Source: Candidatus Tectimicrobiota bacterium (lineage in GTDB: Bacteria; JACPSX01). Taken from it: a DNA stretch of 11,079 nucleotides. The notes under the pieces were generated by a model, which was not told where the DNA came from, made no database searches, and saw only the letters and a list, made by a program, of their open reading frames with translations. Location: contig JACPSX010000142.1 in NCBI GenBank assembly GCA_016193065.1, forward strand, positions 1 through 11,079. Reading direction: 5' to 3'. A program made the position numbers and the translations under genes. Of the stretch, positions 1 to 7,590 are shown in pieces (the stretch's first letter is position 1; each line of letters starts with the position of its first letter).

Positions 1-94
1 GAACTCTCAATCCGGCCGACACAACTCACGTCGCAAGCGCTTCGTGAGCCCAAGGGGGCGCTCCCGAGGATCTGGGAAGAGTTGCAATTCCGCA

Positions 95-123
95 GTGATA
101 AACCGGGGGGAACCTCAGGGCAA
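95..123 (-). promoter_or_regulatory. Weak promoter-like sequence downstream of pheT
   Basis: On the minus strand TTGCCC (118-123) and TATCAC (95-100) are separated by 17 bases. Each hexamer matches the sigma-70 consensus at four of six positions. It would direct transcription leftward out of the window, away from pheT. Nothing else identifiable lies in bases 1-148: no reading frame with family features, no tRNA and no clear terminator. Confidence 0.25.
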
Positions 124-148
124 GTTAATCCAAGGAATCGTGGTCAGG

Positions 149-2554
149 TCAGCGCAGCTCGGCGCCGAGGTTTTCCTGCAGGCGGGCCAGGATCTCTTCC
201 TGGATGAGGCGCACCTCCTCATCTGTCAAGGTTCTGTCCGGAGCCCGGAAGGTGAGAGAAAAGGCCAGACTCCGCTTCCCTGCGGGGAGTGGTCTCCCCT
301 GAAAAACGTCGAAGAGAATCGCTTCCTCGAGGAAATCCCCGCCTGCCTTCTTGATCTGGTCGAGGACTTCCCCTGCGCTCCTGTGAGCGTCCACGACCAC
401 CGCCAGATCCCTTAAAACCGCCGGATAGCGGGGAAGAGAGGAAAAAACGGAGAGCCGCCTCGTTTTGCCCAGGCAGGGCTCCAGATCGATTTCCCACAAC
501 GCCACGGGCTGATGGATATCGAGCTCTTCCTGAAGGGCCGGAGCGAGGAGCCCACACACTCCGATCGGGCTCCCCTCCCACCGGACGACCGCGCTGTTGG
601 CAAGGTCCAGAAATGGCACACCTCCCCGGGCAATCTCCAGCTCCCCATCCCCCATTTCCGCTCCGAGCATCTCCACGACCCCCTTGACGTCGTAGAAGTC
701 GTTTTGACGCTTGAGGCCCTGCCAGAGGACCCGTTCATTGCGGACGGTCAGCGCACCGGCCAGAGTTAGGGGCTCCCGGGGCAAGTGACGAGAATCCTCG
801 GCACCCAGAAAAACCCGGCCCAGTTCGAAAATCCTCAAGTTGTAGATGCGGCGGCTCACGTTTCGGGAGACGGTCTCCAAGAGACCGGGGACAAGGGTCG
901 TCCGCATGACCCCCTGTTCACTGCTCAGAGGATTCCGCAGGCGGACCAGAGTCCGGCGGGGATCTTCCGGCAATATCCGCAGGCGATCCAGCCACCTTTC
1001 ATCGATGAAACTGTAGGTAATCACCTCCCAGAACCCGCCCGCCTCCAGGGCGTTCCGAAGCTTTTCGCCGACCGCCTCGGTGGTCGGCCGGGGGGTCACC
1101 CGCATGGGGATCCTGGGGAGCGTGGAAGGAATCCGATTATATCCGTGCAGCCGGGCGACCTCCTCGATCAGGTCGATCTCGCGGGTCAGGTCCGGGCGAA
1201 AGGTGGGAACATGAACCTGAAGCCGGTCTTCGTCCGCTTCCTGACAGGAGAGTCCCAGGCGGTGCAGATAGCCTCCCACCGTTTTCCGATCAAGTGCCGT
1301 GCCCAGGACCCGGTTGGTCCTGCCCACCCGGAGATCGATCCGGCACGGCGCAATGGGCCGCGGGTAGACGTCCAGGATTCCAGCGCAGACTTTCCCTGCG
1401 GCGATTTCCTGCAAGAGTCCGGCGGCGCGGTGGCTGGCCCAGGAAGCCATCTCGGGATCCGCCCCGCGCTCGAAGCGGTAGGAAGCTTCCGTGGACAGGC
1501 CCAGGCTCTTGGACGTACGGCGGATCCCCGTGGGCTGGAAATAGGCGCTCTCCAGCAAAACCCTCCTCGTTTCAGAGGTCACCTCGGAGTCCTTTCCTCC
1601 CATGATCCCGGCCAGAGCCACGGGGTCGCGAGCGTCGGCAATCACCAGCATCCCCGCACGCAAGGATCTGTCCACCCCGTCCAGAGTTCTCAAAACCTCA
1701 CCGCTCCGGGCTTGTCGGACGATGATCCGCTCCTCGCGCAACCGCTCCATGTCAAACGCGTGCAGAGGATGACCCGTCTCCATCAAGACGTAGTTCGTGA
1801 CATCGACCACATTGTTAATGGCCCGGATTCCGCAGGCACGCAGGCGGCGCTGGAGCCACAGCGGAGAAGGCGCCACCGAAACCCCCTGAATGACTCGAGC
1901 CGTGTAGCGGGGGCAGAGATCAGGGTCTGCAATGGAGACCGAAGTGAGAGTGTCAACCGCCGGGCCCAACTCCTCCACGGCATTGGGGGGCAGACATAGG
2001 ACTCCTCCGGTCAGCGCGGCAACCTCACGTGCAACTCCCACCAGGCCCAGGCCGTCAGGTCGGTTGGGGGTCAAACTCAACTCCAGGATCACATCGTTGA
2101 GGCCCGCGGCCTCAACGAGGGGAGTACCGGCGGGAATCGAAGAGTTCAGGATCAGGATTCCGTCGGCGTCATCCGCGATGCCCAGTTCGCCGGCGGAGCA
2201 CAGCATGCCCCGGGACAACACCCCACGGATTTCCTGGAGTTCCACCCTGCTTCCGCCGGCGAGGCGGGCTCCCGGTGGAGCGAAGGCAGCCTTGATCCCG
2301 GATTCCACATTCGTCGCCCCGCAGACCACTTCCACGGTCTCCCTCCCCGTGTACACCTGGCACAGCCAGAGGTGATCGGCCGCAGGGTGTTTGGTGACCA
2401 AGCACACCTCGGCGACTACGACCTGCTCCAGCCCTTCCCCTTCCCGGGTCAGGGATTCCACTTCCAGGCCCGCCATGGTCAGGACCTCGGCCAGATCCTC
2501 CGGGGAGAGATTGAAATCAACGTATTCCCTGAGCCACTGCGTGCTGACTTTCAT
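149..2554 (-). CDS. pheT: Phenylalanyl-tRNA synthetase beta subunit
   Basis: PheT is the large subunit of the tetrameric enzyme. It edits mischarged Tyr-tRNA-Phe and helps bind tRNA. The 801-residue product has the full bacterial domain order. An N-terminal segment (MKVSTQWLREYVD) leads into an EMAP-type tRNA-binding domain at about 40-150. The B3/B4 editing region at about 210-380 contains INNVVDVTNYVLMETGHPLHAFD. A B5 domain at about 400-475 and a catalytic-like core follow, and a ferredoxin-fold anticodon-binding domain fills the last 95 residues from SSLPRYPAVLRDL. The ATG start has GGAG 6 bases upstream. No frameshift or stop is seen, in contrast to pheS. Intact reading over 2.4 kb argues against general decay of the operon. 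Confidence 0.97.
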   Translation of the reverse strand: MKVSTQWLREYVDFNLSPEDLAEVLTMAGLEVESLTREGEGLEQVVVAEVCLVTKHPAADHLWLCQVYTGRETVEVVCGATNVESGIKAAFAPPGARLAGGSRVELQEIRGVLSRGMLCSAGELGIADDADGILILNSSIPAGTPLVEAAGLNDVILELSLTPNRPDGLGLVGVAREVAALTGGVLCLPPNAVEELGPAVDTLTSVSIADPDLCPRYTARVIQGVSVAPSPLWLQRRLRACGIRAINNVVDVTNYVLMETGHPLHAFDMERLREERIIVRQARSGEVLRTLDGVDRSLRAGMLVIADARDPVALAGIMGGKDSEVTSETRRVLLESAYFQPTGIRRTSKSLGLSTEASYRFERGADPEMASWASHRAAGLLQEIAAGKVCAGILDVYPRPIAPCRIDLRVGRTNRVLGTALDRKTVGGYLHRLGLSCQEADEDRLQVHVPTFRPDLTREIDLIEEVARLHGYNRIPSTLPRIPMRVTPRPTTEAVGEKLRNALEAGGFWEVITYSFIDERWLDRLRILPEDPRRTLVRLRNPLSSEQGVMRTTLVPGLLETVSRNVSRRIYNLRIFELGRVFLGAEDSRHLPREPLTLAGALTVRNERVLWQGLKRQNDFYDVKGVVEMLGAEMGDGELEIARGGVPFLDLANSAVVRWEGSPIGVCGLLAPALQEELDIHQPVALWEIDLEPCLGKTRRLSVFSSLPRYPAVLRDLAVVVDAHRSAGEVLDQIKKAGGDFLEEAILFDVFQGRPLPAGKRSLAFSLTFRAPDRTLTDEEVRLIQEEILARLQENLGAELR

Positions 2555-2601
2555 GGATCACTCCGACACAGTTCATCCCCAGCCGGACAGGGATTCTTTC
2601 G

Positions 2602-3562
<961 letters not shown>

Positions 3563-3565
3563 TGC

Positions 3566-3709
3566 TCACAACGCCCGGGTACCCGCCTTGCCGGGTACCC
3601 GCTTTGCCGGGTACCCGCCTCGCGGGTGCGCGCCGAAAAAGACGCAACAAAAAAAGTTTACGGCTTCTCCTCCCCACACGGATAGGCCGTAAACTTTCGG
3701 CTGATTCAT
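3566..3709 (-). CDS. Putative 47-residue pheST leader reading frame with two Phe-Phe pairs
   Basis: An ATG at 3709 is preceded by GGAAGG at a 6-base spacing, a good ribosome site. The frame reads MNQPKVYGLSVWGGEAVNFF, then CCVFFGAH and a tail encoded by the 16-bp repeats. It ends in TGA three bases before the pheS ATG and in the same frame. The position between rplT and pheS matches E. coli pheM, a Phe-rich leader peptide. The Phe codons, however, overlap the T tract of the terminator and follow the hairpin, so a classic ribosome-stalling attenuator would not work on this hairpin. T tracts also give Phe codons by chance. A more likely role, if any, is delivering ribosomes to pheS, whose ATG has no clear ribosome site. 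It could be spurious. Confidence 0.4.
   Translation of the reverse strand: MNQPKVYGLSVWGGEAVNFFCCVFFGAHPRGGYPAKRVPGKAGTRAL
3575..3622. repeat. Three tandem 16-bp palindromic units
   Basis: The units are CCGGGTACCCGCCTTG (3575-3590), CCGGGTACCCGCTTTG (3591-3606) and CCGGGTACCCGCCTCG (3607-3622). They are followed by a partial arm cgggt that can pair back with acccg. Each unit holds the 10-base palindrome CGGGTACCCG. The array lies just upstream of the pheS start, inside the leader frame, and adds 48 bases without changing frame. The same core occurs at 8863-8876. Confidence 0.8.
3649..3697 (-). terminator. Intrinsic terminator or attenuator between rplT and pheS
   Basis: On the minus strand AAAGTTTACGGC (3686-3697) pairs perfectly over 12 bases with GCCGTAAACTTT (3653-3664), with a 21-base loop. 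The 3' arm runs into a seven-T tract (3649-3655). The stem is long and the T tract immediate, as in Rho-independent terminators. It lies in the leader of pheST, where E. coli has the pheM attenuator, so regulated readthrough is possible. Confidence 0.78.
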
Positions 3710-3731
3710 CGGATGCCTTCCACGCCGGCGT

Positions 3732-4091
3732 TCAGGCGGCGCGGGCCTCACGGATCTTGGCCACGATCTGGCCAAATGCCTCGGGATCACGCAAGGCAAG
3801 GTCAGCCAGGATTTTCCGGTCCAACTGGATCTGGGCCTTCTTCAGGCCGGCCATAAAGGCGCTGTACGAAAGCCCGTTCTTCCTCGCCCCCGCATTTATC
3901 CGGACAATCCACAAAGACCGCATGTCCCGCTTGCGGGTCCGGCGATCCCGGTACGCGTACTCACCGGCCTTCATGACCGCCTCTTTCGCCTTGCGGTAGG
4001 AGCGGCTGCGGGAGCCAAAGTACCCCTTGGCCTGCTTGAGGACTTTCTTGTGTCGCCTGCGGGTCGATGGCCCCCCTTTCACCCTGGGCAT
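3732..4091 (-). CDS. rplT: 50S ribosomal protein L20
   Basis: L20 binds 23S rRNA early in 50S assembly and in several bacteria represses its own operon by binding mRNA. The 119-residue product begins [26 protein letters not shown] in the usual way (basic N-terminal arm) and contains [18 protein letters not shown] and the globular C-terminal part. The ATG start has a perfect AGGAGGT site 5 bases upstream. It closes the infC-rpmI-rplT group. A leader reading frame begins 22 bases after its stop and a terminator hairpin 34 bases after. Confidence 0.96.
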   Translation of the reverse strand: MPRVKGGPSTRRRHKKVLKQAKGYFGSRSRSYRKAKEAVMKAGEYAYRDRRTRKRDMRSLWIVRINAGARKNGLSYSAFMAGLKKAQIQLDRKILADLALRDPEAFGQIVAKIREARAA

Positions 4092-4111
4092 TGCATACCT
4101 CCTCTTGAAAA

Positions 4112-4306
4112 CTAACGCGAAATCAACTGCTTGACTTTCTTCTGATCAGCCTTGGAAACCAGGCCTCCCCGCCGGAGGTGGCGCTTCCGTTTGGTCGTTT
4201 TCGAGGTCAAGATGTGGCGGGTAAGTGCCTTCTTGCGTTTCACTTTTCCGGTTGCCGTCAGCTTAAATCGTTTGGCGGCCCCCTTATTCGTCTTCAACTT
4301 CGGCAC
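4112..4306 (-). CDS. rpmI: 50S ribosomal protein L35
   Basis: L35 is a small basic protein of the large ribosomal subunit. The 64-residue product starts [14 protein letters not shown] and contains the typical TGKVKRKKA and the [13 protein letters not shown] segment. The start codon is GTG, with AGGAGA 8 bases upstream, and no ATG start fits the family N-terminus. It is flanked by infC and rplT, 20 bases before rplT. The upstream gap is almost wholly occupied by the inverted-repeat element. Confidence 0.95.
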   Translation of the reverse strand: MPKLKTNKGAAKRFKLTATGKVKRKKALTRHILTSKTTKRKRHLRRGGLVSKADQKKVKQLISR

Positions 4307-4328
4307 GGCGTTCTTCTCCTGCCTGCCC

Positions 4329-4438
4329 CCTAGTGCCGTTCCAACTATCTCAGGCTACGTTTCCGGCTCACGTGGTTCGTACTTTTGCTGCCAGGCAGAT
4401 CGCTCAAACCAGGCAGATCAAGTTGGAACGGCACTAGG
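4329..4438. mobile_element. MITE-like element with 18-bp perfect terminal inverted repeats
   Basis: CCTAGTGCCGTTCCAACT at 4329-4346 is the exact reverse complement of 4421-4438. The 74 bases between carry no gene but contain an 11-base direct repeat, CCAGGCAGATC, at 4391-4401 and 4409-4419. Size, perfect ends and lack of coding match a miniature inverted-repeat transposable element. The ends contain TA (within CTAG), consistent with TA target duplication as in IS630/Tc1-like elements, though the family is inferred. It fills most of the infC-rpmI gap and one end overlaps the infC stop codon. In mRNA the ends would form an 18-bp stem just upstream of the rpmI ribosome site. A purely regulatory hairpin is the alternative. 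Confidence 0.7.
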
Positions 4439-4946
4439 AGGACTTAGGCATTAAAATCATGGTCAGGTTGCGACCTTCCATCTTCGGTGGTTGCTCTACG
4501 ACCCCGATATCCTTCACGTCTTCGATGAGGCGGGTCAAGAGGTTTTCTCCCAGGAAGCTGTGCTCCATCTCCCGGCCTCTGAACATGATGGTCACCTTGG
4601 CCTTGTTTCCTTCCTCCAGGAAGCGCTTGACATGCCGGGCCTTGAATTGGTAATCATGTTCCTCCGTCTTGGGCCGCATTTTCACCTCTTTGACCTGCAC
4701 CACCTTTTGCTTCTTCTTGGACTCCTGGAATTTCTTACTCTGCGTGTACTTGAACTTACCATAGTCCATGATTCGGCAGACAGGAGGATCCGATTCGGGC
4801 GCCACCTCCACGAGGTCCAACCCTTCCTCCTGGGCCAGAGCCAGGGCTTCCTCGATCTGGATGATCCCCTTCTGGCTGCCGTCAGAGGCGATGACTCGCA
4901 CCTGTTTTTCTCGAATCATTTCGTTGATTCGCAGATTCTTCGCGAT
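4434..4946 (-). CDS. infC: Translation initiation factor IF-3, ATC start codon
   Basis: IF-3 binds the 30S subunit, prevents premature 50S joining and checks start codon and initiator tRNA. From the ATC at 4946 the product has 170 residues. It begins (M)AKNLRINEMIREKQVRV, the usual IF-3 N-terminus that an ATG start at 4919 would cut off. The N domain includes GLDLVEVAPESDPPVCRIMDYGKF-type signature residues, a Lys-rich linker (KKFQESKKKQK) follows, and the C domain carries the RNA-binding region around HDYQFKARHVKRFL. Non-AUG starts (AUU, AUC, AUA) are a known hallmark of infC and allow IF-3 to repress itself. The stop TAG falls at the tip of a 110-bp inverted-repeat element. It is followed by rpmI and rplT, the classic IF-3 operon. 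Confidence 0.95.
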   Translation of the reverse strand: MAKNLRINEMIREKQVRVIASDGSQKGIIQIEEALALAQEEGLDLVEVAPESDPPVCRIMDYGKFKYTQSKKFQESKKKQKVVQVKEVKMRPKTEEHDYQFKARHVKRFLEEGNKAKVTIMFRGREMEHSFLGENLLTRLIEDVKDIGVVEQPPKMEGRNLTMILMPKSS

Positions 4947-4951
4947 TGCCT

Positions 4952-4961
4952 ATCACCCCCT
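4952..4961 (-). promoter_or_regulatory. Ribosome binding site that fixes the infC ATC start
   Basis: The minus-strand sequence AGGGGGTGAT is a near-perfect Shine-Dalgarno match. It lies 5 bases (AGGCA) before an ATC codon at 4946-4944, giving 9 bases from the G-rich core to the start. The downstream ATG at 4919 is 32 bases from this site, too far for it to serve. Confidence 0.75.
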
Positions 4962-5007
4962 TTGAAATGAATTCCCCCGCCATCGGCGCATGGGAAGAGA
5001 CACAGAA

Positions 5008-6927
5008 TCAGGACTGGGGTTCCGCCTCTTTCTTGATCCGCTCGATGAGCTGCGCCACGGACATCGGGCCCAGATCTCCCTGGGCCCTCTCGCGGACCGC
5101 CACCATACCCGACTCAACCTCCCGGTTGCCGATGACCAGCATGTAGGGAACCTTGTTTTGCTGGGCCTCCCGGATCTTGTAGCCGATCTTTTCGTTCCGG
5201 AAATCCCCCCCGGCCCGCAGTCCACTCTCCCGCAAGGAAGCCAGCACCCCCTCCCCGTACGGGACGTGCGCATCCGTAATCGAGAGAACCACGGCCTGGA
5301 CCGGGGCCAACCAGACCGGGAAGGCTCCTCCGTAGTGCTCGATGAGAACTCCCAGGAACCGTTCCAGGGATCCCAACAAGGCCCGGTGAATCATGATGGG
5401 ACGCTGGTAGGATCCGTCACTGGCCACGTAAGAGAGATCAAAGCGCTGGGGCAGATTGAAGTCCACCTGAATCGTGCTGCACTGCCAGGTACGGCGCAGA
5501 GCGTCGCGGATCTTTATATCGATCTTGGGGCCGTAAAAGACCCCTTCCCCGGAGTCGACTTCAAACGGCAGCCCTTTTTTCTCCAGCGCGGCTCTCAAAG
5601 CCGAGGTGGCCTTCTCCCAGTCCTCGTCGGATCCCACGGACTTCTCCGGGCGGGTGCTCAGGTAGATCGCGTACTCCGAAAACCCAAAGGCCTTGAGCAC
5701 CCTCACGTTGAGATCGAGGATCCTAAGAATCTCTTCTTCCAGGTGATCCGGGCGGCAGAAGATATGGGCGTCATCCTGGGTAAACCCCCGCACCCGCATG
5801 AGACCGTGGAGCACACCCGACTTCTCGTAGCGATACACGGTCCCCAGCTCGGCCCAGCGGATGGGAAGATCCCGATAGCTGCGCAGCTTCTGCTTGTACA
5901 TCAAAATGTGGAAGGGACAATTCATGGGTTTGACCACGAACTTCTGCCCGTCCAGATCCATGGGAGAGAACATGTTCTCCCGGTAAAACTCCCAGTGTCC
6001 CGAACACTCCCACAGGTTCACCCGGGCCAGATGAGGGGTAAACACCATATCGTAGCCCGAGCGGTAGTGAATCTGGCGCCAAAAATCTTCCAAGGTAACC
6101 CGCAGTCTGGCCCCCTTGGGGTGCCAGAAGACCAGACCCGGCCCCGCTTCTTCCTGAATACTGTAGAGGTCCAGCTCCGGCCCCAGCTTCCGGTGATCCC
6201 GCTTGCGGGCCTCCTCGATCCGCCGCAGGTGTTCCTCCAGAAGCTGGCGGCTCTCGAAGGAGGTGCCGTAAATGCGCTGCAGCATCTTGTTGCGCTCATC
6301 GCCGCGCCAGTACGCGCCCGCGATCCCGGTCAGCTTGAAGGCAGCGATCCTCTTCGTGGAGGGAACGTGGGGCCCCCGGCACAAATCCACGAAGTCCCCC
6401 TGCTCGTAAATGCTGACCGTCCCGTCCGAAATCTCCTCCAGCATCTCCACCTTGTAATCCTCGCCCTGCCGGCGAAAGAGCTCTTTGGCTTCCTCCCGGC
6501 TCAACTCCCGACGCCGGACTTTCAAATCGGCGTTGATGATTTCCTGCATCATCTTCTCGATGGCCTGCAGGTGCTCGGGAGTAAAACTCACCGGTGCATC
6601 GAAGTCGTAGTAGAAACCATCCTCAATCGCCGGGCCGATGGTGATTTTTGTGCCTGGATAGAGGGCCTTTACGGCCTGAGCCATGATATGGGAAGTGCTG
6701 TGGCGGAAGATCTCCCGCCCTTCCGGGCTCCCCGGATAGACCGGCTCCAGGATTGCATCCTCCTGCAAGGGAAAGCTCAGATCCACCAGACGCCCGTTCA
6801 CTCGGGCCGCCACGGGTCGCTGGCTCGTCTCCCCTTCCAAAGCAGCGAGAACCTCCCCTACCGGCGTCCCCGCCGGCCAGGTTTTCCGCTGACTTCCCCC
6901 CACCGTGAGGTGAATCTCGTTGGCCAT
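5008..6927 (-). CDS. thrS: Threonyl-tRNA synthetase
   Basis: A class II synthetase that charges tRNA-Thr in the cytoplasm. The 639-residue product has the full bacterial layout. The TGS domain is at about 1-62. The editing domain follows, with HSTSH at 76-80 (His76, His80) and Cys183/His187 in DLCRGPH, the residues used to hydrolyse Ser-tRNA. The catalytic core spans about 240-535 and has zinc ligands Cys337, His388 and His514. The class II motif 2 arginine is in TVYRYE and motif 3 is around RALLGSLERF. The C-terminal anticodon-binding domain is at about 540-639. The ATG start gives the standard N-terminus, but its ribosome site (GGGAG, 3 bases away) is tight. It lies between the tRNA-Val terminator and infC. 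The high GC leaves the opposite strand open along the whole gene, which has no significance. Confidence 0.97.
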   Translation of the reverse strand: MANEIHLTVGGSQRKTWPAGTPVGEVLAALEGETSQRPVAARVNGRLVDLSFPLQEDAILEPVYPGSPEGREIFRHSTSHIMAQAVKALYPGTKITIGPAIEDGFYYDFDAPVSFTPEHLQAIEKMMQEIINADLKVRRRELSREEAKELFRRQGEDYKVEMLEEISDGTVSIYEQGDFVDLCRGPHVPSTKRIAAFKLTGIAGAYWRGDERNKMLQRIYGTSFESRQLLEEHLRRIEEARKRDHRKLGPELDLYSIQEEAGPGLVFWHPKGARLRVTLEDFWRQIHYRSGYDMVFTPHLARVNLWECSGHWEFYRENMFSPMDLDGQKFVVKPMNCPFHILMYKQKLRSYRDLPIRWAELGTVYRYEKSGVLHGLMRVRGFTQDDAHIFCRPDHLEEEILRILDLNVRVLKAFGFSEYAIYLSTRPEKSVGSDEDWEKATSALRAALEKKGLPFEVDSGEGVFYGPKIDIKIRDALRRTWQCSTIQVDFNLPQRFDLSYVASDGSYQRPIMIHRALLGSLERFLGVLIEHYGGAFPVWLAPVQAVVLSITDAHVPYGEGVLASLRESGLRAGGDFRNEKIGYKIREAQQNKVPYMLVIGNREVESGMVAVRERAQGDLGPMSVAQLIERIKKEAEPQS

Positions 6928-6949
6928 TGACTCCCAACTAGAACCCGGG

Positions 6950-6978
6950 AAAAAATAAGGGCCGAACAGCTCGACCCT
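6950..6978 (-). terminator. Intrinsic terminator between tRNA-Val and thrS
   Basis: On the minus strand AGGGTCGA-GCTGT-TCGGCCCT forms an 8-bp stem with one U-G pair and a 5-base loop, followed at once by TATTTTTT. It would end the tRNA-Val transcript. The thrS start codon is only 22 bases past the T tract, which leaves no room for a separate promoter. The hairpin may therefore act as a partial terminator or attenuator for thrS. Confidence 0.75.
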
Positions 6979-6997
6979 CCCGGGAACTCTTTGAAAA

Positions 6998-7072
6998 TGG
7001 TAGGCACGGGCGGTTTCGAACCGCCGACCTCTTGCGCGTCAAGCAAGCGCTCTCCCCCTGAGCTACGTGCCT
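6998..7072 (-). tRNA. tRNA-Val(GAC)
   Basis: The minus strand folds into a complete 75-base tRNA. The acceptor AGGCACG pairs with CGTGCCT. Then come TA, D stem GCTC/GAGC with loop AGGGGGA, and anticodon stem CTTGC/GCAAG with loop TTGACGC. The variable loop is AGGTC, the T stem GGCGG/CCGCC has loop TTCGAAA, and ACCA is encoded. The anticodon GAC reads GUC and GUU valine codons. It lies between mce and thrS, with its own promoter upstream and an intrinsic terminator 19 bases downstream. Confidence 0.96.
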
Positions 7073-7090
7073 TTTCCAATTTCCCGATCC

Positions 7091-7122
7091 ATTATATAGT
7101 AAGCCTCCGGGTTCAAAGTCAA
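7091..7122 (-). promoter_or_regulatory. Sigma-70-like promoter for tRNA-Val (and possibly thrS)
   Basis: On the minus strand, TTGACT (7117-7122) is followed by an AT-rich TATATAAT box at 7091-7098. The spacer is 18 bases to TATATA or 20 to TATAAT. The box ends 18 bases before the first tRNA base, a sensible distance for a short 5' leader. It is the best promoter-like sequence I see in the window. Confidence 0.7.
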
Positions 7123-7140
7123 GGGGAAAAGCCTTTTCTT

Positions 7141-7569
7141 TCAGAGGCCTTTTTCCTCGATAAGCTCGGTGAGGACCCCCCCCGTGCTGCGCGGGTGCAG
7201 GAATGCGACCGAGGCCCCTTCTCCCCCTGGACGCGGGACCTGGTCGATCAATTCCATTTCCTGGCGGCGGCACAGATCCAGGGACCGCCCGAGATCCTCC
7301 ACGGCATAGGCGAGGTGATGCATCCCTTCCCCTCGTTTGCTTAAAAAACGGGCAACCCCGGAGTTCGGGTCCAGAGGCTGGATGAGTTCCAGGCGGGTTC
7401 CCCCCAAAGGGAAATAAGCAATCCGAACCCCGGCCCCCGGAAGCTCTTCCACGTGGGACAGGGACAAACCCAGCCGAGCCTGATACCGGCCAATAGCCTC
7501 CTCAAGGTCTCGCACCACAATCCCGATGTGGTGCAACCTCTTGATTCCAATTCCTTCAGACCCAGCCAT
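7141..7569 (-). CDS. mce: Methylmalonyl-CoA epimerase (glyoxalase/VOC fold)
   Basis: This enzyme interconverts (2R)- and (2S)-methylmalonyl-CoA, linking propionyl-CoA carboxylation with B12-dependent methylmalonyl-CoA mutase. The 142-residue product has two VOC repeats. The motifs are HHIGIVV at 13-19, LELIQP at 60-65, GMHHLAYAV at 82-90 and HPRSTGGVLTEL at 125-136. They supply the family's metal ligands: the histidine before IGI, a histidine of GMHH and the Glu of LTEL. The pattern STGGVL-x-EL is characteristic of the epimerase, as against general glyoxalases. The ATG start has GGGGAG 11 bases upstream. It follows clpX by 21 bases, and a tRNA promoter starts 18 bases beyond its stop. The partner mutase and carboxylase genes are not in the window. 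Confidence 0.88.
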   Translation of the reverse strand: MAGSEGIGIKRLHHIGIVVRDLEEAIGRYQARLGLSLSHVEELPGAGVRIAYFPLGGTRLELIQPLDPNSGVARFLSKRGEGMHHLAYAVEDLGRSLDLCRRQEMELIDQVPRPGGEGASVAFLHPRSTGGVLTELIEEKGL

Positions 7570-7590
7570 GGCGCGAGCAACTCCCCGGAT

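Noticed and set aside
785-1999. 404-codon plus-strand frame opposite pheT
   Set aside because: It is a shadow of pheT, with low-complexity Pro/Arg/Gly-rich composition typical of antisense GC-rich DNA.
3575-3622. Tandem repeats considered as a CRISPR array
   Set aside because: The 16-bp units are directly adjacent with no spacers, are palindromic, and have no cas genes nearby.
4990-6930. 646-codon open frame on the plus strand opposite thrS
   Set aside because: It mirrors a clearly conserved thrS in a GC-rich sequence with few stops on the opposite strand. The product has no recognisable family features.
6938-7273. Minus-strand frames across tRNA-Val
   Set aside because: They translate the tRNA, its promoter and part of mce in another frame, and have no independent support.
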